Below, one piece after another: positions 37,323 to 49,464 of a stretch of DNA of 64,000 nucleotides. A program made the position numbers and the translations under genes. The first letter of the stretch is position 1. Every line of letters starts with the position of its first letter. The notes under the pieces were generated by a model. It was not told where the DNA came from. It did not search any database and saw only the letters and a program-made list of their open reading frames with translations. Origin of the DNA: Polyodon spathula (Eukaryota; Chordata; Actinopteri; Acipenseriformes; Polyodontidae); the NCBI RefSeq assembly GCF_017654505.1, contig NC_054538.1:27637743-27701742 (forward strand), given 5' to 3'.

Positions 37323-38159
37323 CAGTCAGCAATCATGAATGAAGAGACAGTATGGGAAGGGTTAACGAGAACAATGCAGCAGTTCTCAAACAACACGATG
37401 TGCCAAAAAGGGCTAAGCAGCCATGTGGAAAGGATAATTAGTGCACCTGTGATGCCACTTTATCCAGCATATGTTCCTATTCAGCTGAACGGCCAGGCAA
37501 GCAAGGGCCCCATGAGGCCACCACTGTCTGGCAGAAAGGCTTTATAGTTTGTTTTTCTTGAACAAAAAAATAAAAAGATTAAATTGAACAAATGTAATTC
37601 TTCAAGGATCTCTGTGCATGGTTCCCAGCTGCTGTATGATACGTGTGTAGCTTACTTTAAAAATGTTTTAATGGCCTGATGCCAGAATGTTCCTTTTCAG
37701 ACAAAGTTTCAAGTGATATACTAAGCTGCAGATTGGGGCTGGTGCTCATAATCACCACTGGGTTAAGAGGAAATGTGTCATCAGCAGGGCTTATAAAGTC
37801 TATTCTACGGTTGGTATGTCAGTAGGTATGCATAATCCTCTACTCAGAATATCCTGAGTGCTTCCGAGTTTTCTGGGAAATCTCCTGAGCAAACACTGAG
37901 TAATGCTTTAAGAAATGAAAAGCTCTGGAAAAGCTTGATTAATTCAAAGTGATTCTCCCATATTCTCATGAAGTAGTCTGAGGTAAAAGTTTCTAACACC
38001 ATCATGTATCCACTAGTGCTTTAAATCGAACACTTTTTAATGACAATGATCCAATTATCGATCATTATAGAGTTAAAATGCTTAAAAAAAAAAAAAAAAA
38101 AAACTTCCGTGTTTAAAGGAACAATAAAGTCCTAAAGTAACAGTTTAAAGGAACAATAA
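36970..38159. other. Non-coding interval
   Basis: No supported gene. It contains a short (TC)n/(TA)n tract near 37036-37066, the AAT microsatellite at 37262-37321, a poly-A run near 38083-38103, and a 17-bp direct repeat (GTTTAAAGGAACAATAA at about 38111 and 38142). Confidence 0.5.
37262..37321. repeat. (AAT)n microsatellite
   Basis: About 20 uninterrupted AAT units. Confidence 0.95.
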
Positions 38160-38368
38160 GATGTAGGTAATTAAAGAAACTGGTTTGTAACCGGCATGTA
38201 CCCAGTTCAAATCCCAGCTCAGCCATTGACTCATTGTGTAACCCTGAGTAAGTTAACCTTGACATTGTTGTAAGTGAGTCTGCAGTTGATGTATAATTCA
38301 CACACCCTACTCTGGTATCTTGTACAGCACTTTGTGATGGTGGTCCACTATCAAACGCACTATATATT
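38160..38368 (+). mobile_element. tRNA-derived SINE, plus strand, diverged head
   Basis: A diverged head (TTAAAGAAACTGGTTTGTAACC) is followed by a B-box-like AGTTCAAATCCCAGC and CTCAGCC.TTGACTCATTGTG, shared with the minus-strand copy at 12402. A body with ACCCTGAGTAAGTTA and a tail with CAGCACTTTGTGATGGTGGTCCACTAT...CGCACTATATA follow. The tail is of the LINE-derived type common to fish SINEs. There is no coding capacity. Confidence 0.7.
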
Positions 38369-41181
38369 ATTTAAATTATAGAACTCTCCAATTTTCATAT
38401 TCCTGTCGTCACTAGTCTTTGCCTTGTTTTGTGTAAAATATGTAAACATAACAGTAAATTAAGAAGAAAAAATAAATCAGCCCCACTGTCCAAAGGAGAA
38501 AAAAAAGGCTTGAAAACTACATTAACATTATGGTCTGTTCACATGGAAACAATTCAATCTCTTTTTTTTTTTTTTTTTTAATTTGCTGTTGGTTACAACT
38601 TATGAATTACATAACCCAGCTTCTGCTAGTGAAAGTAGCAGTCCCTTCCAGTGTGCCGAGATGCATTTCACATAACCACTCTGGGCTCTCCTTGCTGATT
38701 GGTAGATATGGCATCCGGACGGATTTAGCATCCTAGGAGATCTCAACTGATATTTTGAAGCGAGTGAACAATTTGTGAGTGTCCAAAATGAAAAAAAAAA
38801 AAAAAAAAAACTACAACAACTACTGCAGATCGTGTACAGTAACTGTTTTGTACAACCTGCAATGTTTAATATTGATCATATAGGTTGAGCTACAATCCAG
38901 CTGCATTAGACAGCCAGCAATCAAAAACGAAAAAGGTTGCAGATAGTGTATTGCTTCAAAATAAAAAGGTAAAAAAAAAAACAAAAAAACTTTTTTCTGA
39001 AACAGTAATGTAATGTTAAATATTATTAGTTTTGCTCAAGACAGACAGCTACAGTTGGGACTGATTTAAAACAAAATAATATGTATAAAATGCATTATCA
39101 AAGCAGGTTACTCTTGATCTCTGCATCATCATTATGTAATTGTTCACAGATGCACATTCTCAGTACCTTTTAGCAACAACAACAACACAGATTAAATTAA
39201 TACAAGACACATTTTTAATTTCTTGGAATACTCGATTTCATTAAAATATTATTGATTTGTTATCATGGGCTCCCAGTGGATAAATAATTTGATTATTATC
39301 GTTATCATTACGAGCCTAGTATCCACTGTGCTGTTTTAGGACTGTCAATAGATTTCCTCCTTGTGCAGTCAGTTGATGACTCATGTTATCTTTCTGTGAG
39401 TCAAACAAAAGAAAAAATACCATGAGTCAGTCTTGAACATTTGTTGCCATTGTTGGGAGTATCATTTTCTTTTGCACACTTTATTTTCTTTGCAGTATCT
39501 GGGATGGCATCTGTTTATGACAACTGGAACTATTACATTAGTCTTTGATGTGTGCTGCCGTTTGTATCATCATCATGATTTCAGATATCTAAAATCCTCT
39601 TACCAGGAGGGTCCCCGACAACATAGAACAAATACTCATCCAACATGGTTAGGACAAAATGTAAAACCAACATACAAGTGGATAAAAAAGGGTGCATGCA
39701 CACAATCAGTAGTTAAAAGGTTAAAAACAAAGGCACAGGTACTGCAGAACGATGTCAAAAAATGTATAGAAATGAATAGCACACTGTTACAGCCTTAATC
39801 AATACTTAAGCAAACACAAGCCTTTGAAGTACAATGTGTGGGTGTGACTTCTACAAAATGTAGGAATCTTGTATAATGCTGGCAAAACATTCATGTCATA
39901 TGAGGCATGGAAAAAGAAGGATAACTTGTCTGGGAAGAGAAAACATCTCTTGACATGGCTGTACTGTAACTGCAATTTACTTTCTACTGATTAACATATA
40001 AACATTCCCGTGTCCAGTTATTAAAACATTTGCAGACAAATATTTCAACTATGCAACTGCATTCAATAAGTCATAAATAGCCAGCCTCAGCAAATGATTT
40101 GCAATGTAGACTTTTAAAAGAAGTGAGAGCAAACCTCACCAAGTTTGCTGCAGAAGACACACATCAAAGAAAAGGGTTGAATGCATGATATCATTCTCAC
40201 AGTTAGTGTATCAATATGGAAGCAATTATGTTTGGTACTTATCATGTTTCTGTGTCTATGGACTCTTCGAGGTCTGTAAATCTTCCACTGAAGGCGTCTT
40301 CATTGCCATAGCATTTATTATTGCACCAGCTTGCATTCCAGTTATTTTTTATCTGTTGGTAGACTCGATTTTGGATGCGCAGTGGTGAAAAGTAATATAT
40401 AGACAAATGCATTTGCCTAATGACGCACTGCATTTGAAAATCATGGAAAAAACACCCTGTCCCACAATACAATACACATATGTAAATTCACTGGAAAATG
40501 TAAGGGAAACCACACTTATGTATTATGAAGTGGAATTAAATCTTTCAAACATGAGACCCAGGCTTAGTTGGGTTTTAGGGAAACAGAATGACACAATTGC
40601 CCCCATAACTGAGATTCTAGAAGGGTTGCATGGTAATTCAGTATCAGTAATGCCTGAGCAGGCTTATTTTAAAATTGCACTTTACAAGTTTCACACAGAT
40701 ATTAACTTGTATGTATGTATGTATGTCTACTCCTGGAATTGGATAAACAAAGTACTGTTCATGCTATTCAAAACTTCATATGAATGTCCAAAACAACTGA
40801 AAATGAAAGAGTTTAGGTCTTACAATGAAGGCTCCTTCAGTTACATGGTGATCAAAGGAGGTGTTTTCCAAACATGGTTGTGTGGACACTTGGCTTTCTA
40901 ATGCGAGAAAGAAATGAGCAGTTTCACTGTTGGTATTTTGTTCAGCTCAGAAAGTTACACTCTTAAACATTGCTGGACCTTACTAAATAAAATAAGTGAA
41001 TCCTTATCATTACAGCAAAGTTTAAAAGAGGGCCCATAGTCACTGTAGCAGTTTGTCTGGGTTAACATCTACTTAATATATTGTATACATCTTCCTAATA
41101 TATACCTATTATGACTGTTCTGTGTGATTATTTTTGTTTCAGCATTTGCAGTATAAAACACACATAATAGGATATACATGC
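38369..41181. other. Non-coding interval
   Basis: No supported gene. Two longer frames, 121 codons at 39433-39798 and 164 codons at 40407-40901, have no domain I recognise, no obvious partner exons and no convincing codon pattern. Poly-T and poly-A runs lie near 38560 and 38795. Confidence 0.4.
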
Positions 41182-41795
41182 TGTGACAGGGTGGCTCTGT
41201 GGTGACGTCAGGCCAGAATGCAGGAAGAAAACACAGGCAAGGTACTGCAGGGCAAAAAGACGCCATGCGCGCCGTTTATTTTGAATAACAAAAATAAAGG
41301 AAAATATTTTAACAAAAACACTGCTAACAGAGCAAAATAAAAGTTTAAACAAAAACAAATCGTGTACACTAAAACCATAGGTCAGGCTGTGCAAATTGCT
41401 TTCACTGATCTTGTGTTTTAGTTTTTCTAAAACTTTCGGTTTCCCCCTTACTCACTCTCGTTCGCTCCTCTGAACACCCACCCCCAGTGCAGTGAGCTGC
41501 ATGCTTATATGCAGGTGGCCATCTCCCGATTAGCAACAAATTAATCACTTAATTAATTTGGGAGATGGTCACCTTCTGCACAAGGTTTTTAAATACTCCT
41601 GGCAGAGGACGAACTGCCGACCTCGCTGCCGACAAAACACGGCTACGCCTTCATATATAAATACAACAAATAAATCATAATAATAACAACAACACAACAA
41701 AACAAATACAAAATAATAAACTCCACAGGGGTGGTGGGGTACCCCCTTCTAAAAATAAACAAATAATCATGTACAGGGTTCCTCGTCCTGTTACA
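41182..41795 (-). mobile_element. Solo LTR, minus strand
   Basis: On the minus strand it starts TGTAACAGGACGAGG and ends CACCCTGTCACA. A TATA-like GCATATAAGCATGCAGC lies near 41497-41513, and an AATAAA lies at about 41275-41280. The 41520-41572 part contains a hairpin-forming block (ATCTCCCGATTAG ... AATTTGGGAGAT on plus) that recurs in the LTR at 48821-49464. No coding part adjoins it. Target duplication not resolved. Confidence 0.7.
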
Positions 41796-43400
41796 CATAG
41801 ATATACAGTAAGTTTAATATTATGAAACTAGATGATATAAAGTCTCCGGCAAGACTGATATGCATTCACAGCCCATAACAAATTGAAGATCAAAAGTATT
41901 AATTATACATAGCCATTCTTCCTCACACAGACACAAACAAAGATGTGTATGCATATCAATGTAGGTTGTTTTCCAAGCTGTGCTTACCTCAAAGACCTGG
42001 CCTAATGGACAGATGCAGTACAGTCTAATTAGTGGCAGACAGTGATAAGTGATTGACTTTCGGCGTGTATCCCCACTGTGCCTAAACTCATCCCGGCATT
42101 AATGAAGGCGAATGAAGAAACTGCCTGACTTGAATAATTAAAAAGCTACTTCTTCCTTATTAACAACATTTGGATGAGGACAGTATTAACTTAATGGAGA
42201 AACAGCACAACGATGCTTACTGGTATGATGAAGCTGCAGTTATTCACTTAATTACTCAGTAAGCCACCCTGTTTTCCTCTGCAGAATAATGTAAATATAT
42301 ATTTATTTTAAATGTTGAATACAAATGTATTATGTAAAGTGAATAGAAAACATCATTTTCCAGGCTTATTCATGAAGAATGGTTTAACCCTTTTTGAAGG
42401 ATAGTATTCAAAGAACAGCCTTTCTACACATCATGTAGGATTGCAGCAAAGAACCTGCAGGACGCAAACTATTCCCAGACCTAAAGGAATACAATTCTGT
42501 GTAATAAATTAAAAATCTATAAATCAATTGCAGATAATCATTTATTAAGGGGTTAGCAGGGCTCAAACAAAAGCAAAGCCCAGTATGGTCAGAGAAGCAG
42601 ACAACAGCAATGCTACCTCAGTTGATTTGTTCTCCCACTTCTCTTTTGGCCACAGTTAAACTTGCTAGATTCCCGATCAACCCTTGAAAAATAATCTCAA
42701 CAAATTGATCTTACGTCTCTCAGTCTCTCGCATGTTATTTTTCTTTACACAAAAAGAGGCAAGATTCCTTTGTAAATTAATTTAACTACACAAAAAAAGG
42801 AAGACCTATCTTCTTTAACTGGCTTAGTTTAACTACAGTAATGGCCAGGCTTTCTTGTACATGGAAGCCTAAAGAATAATGTAAATCATTTGTTTCAAAA
42901 GATAATAAATGTTGCTTCCTCCATCAAACAACTTGAGAATCAATGAAGCTGTATATGTTCATACTAAAGCATTACTCTTCCCATGTGATTTGTGTGGTTT
43001 GTGCTCACTTGATGTACAATACTTCTATTCCCTTTTTCCCCCTGTGGATATTACCCAGGGAGGTCCAGCTGATTCCCCAAATGCTATATCTGTACACTGT
43101 AGTGCAGCACTGCAAGACCCTGTTCAGTTTGAACAATCAAAATGGCAAAAAAAAACAAATAAACAAAAAAAAATGCTACTTGCATACACGTTATGGAAAA
43201 AACCTGGTGTTCTAATTGATCAAAATGTTGTATGCAAACTTGTCATCTTTAAGTGTTTTGGGAATACATGGTTCTCTGCCATGTGGGTAATGTACCATGT
43301 ACTGTAAGTTGTTTATGCTGTGTACACACACAGGCTATATGTGGTTGTGAGTTGTGAGACCTTTTGCTCTTGATACAGTTACTTGTACTTGCTCTAACTC
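41796..43400. other. Non-coding interval
   Basis: No supported gene; frames of 132 and 90 codons at 42909-43307 overlap each other and show no domain. The segment about 41970-42290 is of normal complexity, lacks repeat features and carries several TAATTA-type sites. It is only a weak candidate for a conserved non-coding element. Confidence 0.4.
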
Positions 43401-43411
43401 TGTGTGTTTGT

Positions 43412-43480
<69 letters not shown>
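43401..43480. repeat. (TG)n microsatellite, 80 bp
   Basis: TG repeats with three early interruptions, then about 25 pure units. Confidence 0.95.
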
Positions 43481-43483
<3 letters not shown>

Positions 43484-46400
43484 GCGCTCAGTGGATTTCC
43501 GCGCAACTAATGATGTCATTGTTTTTTGTTTATCAAATATTTCTGTGTGATAAACATGGCTACATAATAAACATATAGGTGCCTTATGAGTTAAATTGAT
43601 TTTCTAATATTGATGAATAGTAAATTCATAACAATGGTAAATAGCGCATACATATAATAGACTTCTTTTTTTAATCAAAGTACAGTTGTATAATATTTTG
43701 TTGCAAGAAAAAAAAATGTACTTCTGGTTTTGCAACTTAAATAAAACAATATGGGACAATTCGTAACCACAAACACCACAGTGTCGACAGCAACTTGTTT
43801 TCCACCGATACCGAACATCTTATCTTGTGTTTTGGCACTCCAGGAAATGTCTCAGTAAATGACAAAAATGCATACACTTAGACATGCGTACATTTTTAAT
43901 ACAGTCATTTGGAAACCACTCACGTCTTCCCACCGGCCTTCTGGTTGGAAGATCAACCAAATGTTTCAATCTACCATCATGGTACTGAAGATCGTCGCCA
44001 TTGTATTTAGCAATGCAGAAAAAAGCAAAACGGTGTCTACACTGGTTTTGCAGAAAAGAGCATAGCTGTGCTTGACAAGCTCGCGATCGATTATGTACAA
44101 TACTTTCTTCCAAAAGCATAAACAAAAACACACAAAACCTCACAATCGGCATGGAATGATGGCCCGAGTTCAGTGGTTTGTTTAAACAGGGAGTGCGCTC
44201 ACTTCAGTAATGAAAGGTCTGTGTGCACAACAAACAACCACAGCGAGTGCTGTTTGTAAATATGATTGTTGAGTCAACTGCAGTTTGTGTGTACGTAGCC
44301 TTAGTGTGATCATGCTCACAGGCCTTGGAGTAAAACAGGAATCAATTTGGTCCTTAATTACACCTTCCAAACTGAAGTAGAGAAATACCCACTGACACAC
44401 TCCACATTCTATATGACAGAACAGTACGGTAGATTACTTCAAACTACACCCCTTATAACATCCTATTAATGATGTAACTGTCAGTAATTGCCTCAGAAAC
44501 CAAGCACAATAAAATACATTGGAGCCTATAATCGGTTTTAATTATGTGGTGTCTGACAAATCTTTATTCACAGAAATTTAAAATAGGGATTCCCCTACTG
44601 TCTTCCTAATCCCTGCTTTCTCTAATTGTGCACAGAAGCATACATATGGTATGATTGCTTTAAAACGTGAGATCTGTGCCTGTCACCAAAGTTTCAGACT
44701 GCATTGTAGCAGCAGAAAATGTAAGAGCTCTAACTGTAAATAGTTATTTCATAGCTAAAGCACAGCGCTAACAGACTTTTAAACAGATAATGCTAGGCCT
44801 ATTGTCTAAGTATCTATAATTATTATCATTATTGTGTGATATTGGTTGGTATTTACAGCACTGTGGAATGTAATAATGCCTTTCTGTATCTGGCACTTAG
44901 AAAGTGATTATAGCTAATGAAAAACAATAGTACAACAAATATTGCCTGTCATGCACTTCTGCTGGAAGTTTTTACTTTCAAGAAATGCCAAGATCAGAAC
45001 AGCTAAATGAGTAAGATTTGGGAATCATTTCTTCAGGAGTAATACTGTAAATTGACACCAAGAAAGTTCCCTCAAATGAGTGTGACTTGAAATGTCTGCT
45101 TTCAGGTAGTCTATAACACTAGATTATTTCACCTCAGTGTCTCCTGGGTCACATTATATCACTAACTGCAAAGAATGTCAGCCATTAGGGGAAGCAGGTG
45201 GTTGATTAATGATGGGAAAGATGTTGAATAGGTGCAGATCATTGACTGACCTACAGTATGGTACTAGTTATTGAGATCTATTCAATTGATCACAGTGATG
45301 GGTGGTAATACCACTGTCATTCTCAAAATAGGACCTCTCCTTGGTACATATTCAGATAAATAGAAATAAAATAAAGAGAGACACATGGACTGGTACGTGT
45401 CTTGCACCAAAAGCTAAAACTATCAAACTGCAAAGAAACTTGCCTTAATGGTGATGTAGTTTATTTTTTTTATTGCATTGTCAATACACTGGTAGGACTC
45501 TGACCTTTGTCAGTCATTTGAATTGTAAGTGGAAAACAAAGCTCATGCATCTCCTTAAGTTAACATCTGACCATCACCATTAAAACACAAACAAACTCTA
45601 CACACTGCATCTTACTATATTTCTAAACAGATTGAATTATACATCTACAATTTTTATTTGCTTAATCAATATCACATATACATTAATAACAAGGAATAGG
45701 TTCATACGGCCTGGAAACTAATTAGTGTAAACTAGAGAATCACTCAGCTTTCAGACTGGAGATAAGATGTGGCACTTTACCTGTTTTCTTTGTTTTTTTG
45801 TACTTTTTTAAGTAGGTAATTAGTCACATATGAATTGAAAACAGGCTGATTTAAATGCTACCCTCAAGTGTTTTTTCATGGTTTTCTCTCCAATTAAAAA
45901 ATGGTTTTAAATAGACCATGCCTGTCACTGTTATGGGATATGGATTACACACTTGCATTTAAGACTTGAAATAGTTTGCCAGATTGTTGGCTTGCATGTT
46001 GGAACCAAATCTCTGCACCAATTCTAAAATACAAAGTTGGTTAGCATAGGTTGCATCAGCTGTGTAACAGAAAATCTATGCTCATGATCAAAAGTACAAT
46101 AGCGCAGAACACAACTCAATGTTAAGAGACACAGGATATTAAACCTGCCCAGGGATTTATAAAAATAAAGCACATGTTCAGTACTGACACTGCAATTTCA
46201 TACCGGCGATTTCAGAAAGTTAAAACATTAAGATACTGTGCATGTGATCAGTCACAGAACCTCTGTGTTAAAGGTTCTGTCTGCTCAAAAAAAATATATA
46301 GCCCTATAACATCAGTGTATGTTTATAAGTTGCTATTTCAAAGCAATAGTCCTCACAGCTGCCCTTGCTGGAGAGAACAACTGGGAGGCTCCCAGGCATC

Positions 46401-46941
46401 ATGTTCCCTCTAAAAACTAAATTAAAAAAACAATAAAACTCATTGTATTCAGCATCCCAACTGCAAATATTGTTAAACAAATTACCCAGTCCTCAACACC
46501 AGATCAATTTCCCTACAAGCTGAGCAAAACTACCCTTAAGTCAAGATCCAGGAGTCTATTACCTTTCAAGCAACTGAGTTGAATAGAATAGACTCTGATT
46601 TGGCGTGTCAGTGTAACTGAGACGATGCATCGGAGAGAACATCAAACATTTTTAAAAAATGCAGAGGATTGTGTCAGCTTTATTGCCCACCGGTTTATAT
46701 GATTCCCTTCAAAATATTGTCCGGTTTTAATGAATATTGATGAAGGGAGTACGCATTATAAATAAGATAATAATCAACATTTCAGGAAAACATTTTTGTG
46801 AGTGAGTGGCAGGTTGAATTGAATTGATTCTGTTAGGATCAGCAATAGGAATAGAAAAAACAGAAGCAGGTCACGGCTCCCATCTTGGCGCAGAAGTGGA
46901 AGTATATATATAGTAAATATAGACTGGAGAAGAGGTTTATT
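43481..46941. other. Long non-coding interval
   Basis: No supported gene. A 110-codon minus frame at 43820-44152 has no domain I can name. The GC-richer segment 43740-44300 may be an old DNA element, but I could not find matching ends. Confidence 0.4.
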
Positions 46942-47043
46942 GTGGGAAACTATGGCCCCTGATGGATGAATTATAGTTACCAACAGGGGACTATAATCCC
47001 GGAGCCGCAGTTAACTATAGTTCTTCCTGAGGGGCCTTTCCCA
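46942..47043. repeat. Imperfect foldback, about 100 bp
   Basis: GTGGGAAACTATGGCCCCTGA (from 46942) with TTATAGTTAC (to 46980) pairs with GTTAACTATAG and TCAGGGGCCTTTCCCAC-like sequence (to 47043), allowing small bulges. It lies about 115 bp upstream of the LINE fragment. It is possibly a small MITE. Confidence 0.5.
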
Positions 47044-47159
47044 CTATGAGCCAAGGTCTGCAGTCCATATTTGTTTTATGAATCATTAAAGAAAGTAATG
47101 TTTTTTAGGTCTCTGAAAGGGATACTACCCTAGTTTTCGACCACTGAGTGCTACCAGTG

Positions 47160-47560
47160 GCGCTAACTTACAGCTGTGAAACCTGGACCCTCAATGAAAA
47201 AAATGACTATTACAAACGACTCAACAGAGTATGGAAAGTTGCATGCTGGGAATAACAAGAGACACGAAAAGGGGGAACGGATAAGAACACAAACAAAAGT
47301 ACGCAATGTTATTATAAAAGAGAAAAAACTGAAAAGGCAGTGGACCGAACATGTAGCAAAAAGAACAGACCTTCGCTGGGTCAAGGAGATACTAGACTGG
47401 GTACCAAGATATATAAAGCGACCAAGAAGAAGACCTCCAGGAAGATGGCAAGATGAAATTAGGAAACATGCTGGAGCAACGTGGATGAGGGACGCAGCAG
47501 ACAGGGTTTTGTGGAAGAATGGACTACTGGCTTAGGATTCAAGTGATTCGCCAGAACCAC
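47160..47560 (+). pseudogene. RTE-like LINE, ORF2 C-terminal end
   Basis: The translation gives ALTYSCETWTLNEKN (about 47160-47210), one frame change near 47250, then RQWTEHVAKRTDLRW (about 47336-47380). Next come the PRYIKRPRRRPPGRWQDEIRK block and TWMRDAADRVLW (to about 47515), with a stop at 47533-47535. This order (SETWTL, W.GHVARR..RW, RGRP..RW.D.I, W...A.DR..W) is the typical end of RTE/craniofacial-like LINE ORF2. The fragment is 5'-truncated, as most LINE copies are; endonuclease and RT domains are absent. Confidence 0.8.
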
Positions 47561-47629
47561 TGCATCTGTAATAGGGGACTTGGCATACCACAGTGGAACT
47601 CGGTATATACGTAACAAATAACCCACGAC

Positions 47630-47665
47630 AGGGTGTGCGGTAAGACAATTATTACCGCACGCCCT
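47630..47665. repeat. 14-bp stem hairpin
   Basis: AGGGTGTGCGGTAA (47630-47643) pairs with TTACCGCACGCCCT (47652-47665) across an 8-base loop. There is one G-T wobble and no gap. It lies about 100 bp past the LINE fragment. Confidence 0.75.
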
Positions 47666-48249
47666 GGCTGCGTTGTGAGAGACAAGGCCAATTTTTGTCG
47701 GGTGACTAAAGACACTGAAATACCCAAGGATGTACCACATGAAAAAGAATACACAGCTATTGCATTTGTTTTAAAGGCTTTTTTTTACATAAAGAAAACA
47801 AAAAGGTTGAAATAAAATATTATTATAACGTATTTACTGTCAGGACATTGTTTATAAAAAAAGGCTGCTAGGTCCATTCTATCTGGTGATATCGATGTTT
47901 ATCATTACACATGTATTGACCTAATAAGTGGGTTGAATGCAAATCATTGGGTAAAACATGTTCGAGTGAGGGATTGCTGCTGGATGACTGGGGACAGAGG
48001 GTTGCTTTCAAGCATTAAGCAATTCTGATTAGTTTTCTGCACATATTTCAAACTCTTGATTACAACATCACCAAAACAGAAAGCACATCTCCAGTTCCAT
48101 TAAGGAGCCTTATTCTAAAGGGCCTGTTATACTGACAGCTAATGGAAAATGCTAAACACTATTACCAAAATGTTATGTTTTACAAAGAAAAAGAAAGCCT
48201 TATTACTGATACATCGAAAGCTCGTATATATATATATATATAATATATA

Positions 48250-48294
<45 letters not shown>

Positions 48295-48820
48295 TTACTC
48301 AGCCAAAACTCTGCATATTTTTATACTGGAATTGAAAGGAACTTTTAAGCCATAAAGTAGTCCCCTAAAAACCAGTACATTTCGAACTGTAAAATTCTTC
48401 CAAACGTCTTAGCAGATTAAACACAAAAAGCTGTGTAAATGTATCTATCAGTAAAAAGGGTTTCGAAATGAGCTTCTGGCATACAAAAGACTATTTACTT
48501 CTGAGATATGTAAGCTTAAGCATTTGTTAAATATATTTCACACTGTCTTGCTATTAAACATGCTTCTTGTATATATGTATTTAATTGTCTCAATACTAAA
48601 AACAGTGTATTTAAAAACAGGCATTAAATAGCTGTATTAACTGGAAACATCATTACAGATGTAAAAACCAGTAAATCTTGTATCATACTCTCTACGTGTC
48701 TGTAGAAGTCTGTGGTAAGGCCTTGTGTGGAGTAAATTATGTCAGTCTGGAATCCTTACTAGACATAAAATGTTAAACAATCTTGTGCTGACTGTTAAGA
48801 ACCTAGTCCAAGTGAGTTTC
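47666..48820. other. Non-coding interval
   Basis: No supported gene. It contains the (TA)n tract at 48224-48291. Nothing else stands out. Confidence 0.5.
48224..48291. repeat. (TA)n microsatellite
   Basis: About 68 bp of TA repeats with two phase shifts. Confidence 0.95.
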
Positions 48821-49464
48821 TGCTGGCGTTGCGGTGACTCAGACCAGAAGAAAGCACAACCAAAAACAAAAGGTACAGTGCAGTGGCGTGTGCGACGTTT
48901 TATTTAAAGCAAACAAAAAATAAATAAAATATTTAAACAAAAATAAACACTTGCTCGCAGAGCAGAAATAAAACAACTAAACAAAATAAATCTCGAACAC
49001 AAATAATGAATTAAGGTCCGGCTGGGCAGTAGCCTTCAAGGATCCTTATATTCTTTTAAATTTAGTTTCTCCTCTCTCACTCCTCGCTTGTTCTCATTCC
49101 TCCTCTGAACACCCACACGCAGAGTGCAGAGAGCTGCAGGTATTTGTACAGGTGACTATCTCCCGATTAGCAACAAATTAATCACTTAATTAATTCGGGA
49201 GATGGCCACCTTCTGCACGAGTTTTATAATGTGGATGGGGCTTCCCATCCACGCTGCAAAACAATAACAAAACTAAAAGCACAGCTACGCTGTCACACAA
49301 AATAATAAACAAACAAAACACAGGGCGGTTCGCCGTCATTTATAAACACAAATATAAAACAATAAACAAACACAAAATAACACAGGGGCGGAGGGGGAAA
49401 CCCCATTCTAAAAATAAACAAACAATATGATTAAACAGCAGGGCTTTCCTACTGCCCTGCTACA
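48821..49464 (-). mobile_element. Solo LTR, minus strand
   Basis: On the minus strand it starts TGTAGCAGGGCAGTAGGAAAG and ends near GTCACCGCAACGCCAGCA. It shares with the 41182-41795 LTR the hairpin block (CTATCTCCCGATTAGCAAC ... TTCGGGAGATGG at about 49156-49206), the CACAGGGG.GG.GGGG stretch near 49380, and the long AAATAAA/AACAAA-rich transcribed region near 48905-49010. No coding sequence adjoins it. A target duplication is not evident. Confidence 0.7.

Noticed and set aside
39433..39798. 121-codon frame as a gene or exon
   Set aside because: A TTTGCAG acceptor-like site lies near 39490, but no protein family is recognised and there is no partner exon.
40407..40901. 164-codon frame as a gene
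   Set aside because: No recognisable domain, no neighbouring exons or splice context, and low complexity in part (a TATG repeat near 40710-40725).
43820..44152. 110-codon minus-strand frame as a transposase N-terminus
   Set aside because: Some resemblance in composition only; no motif, terminal repeats or continuation were found.
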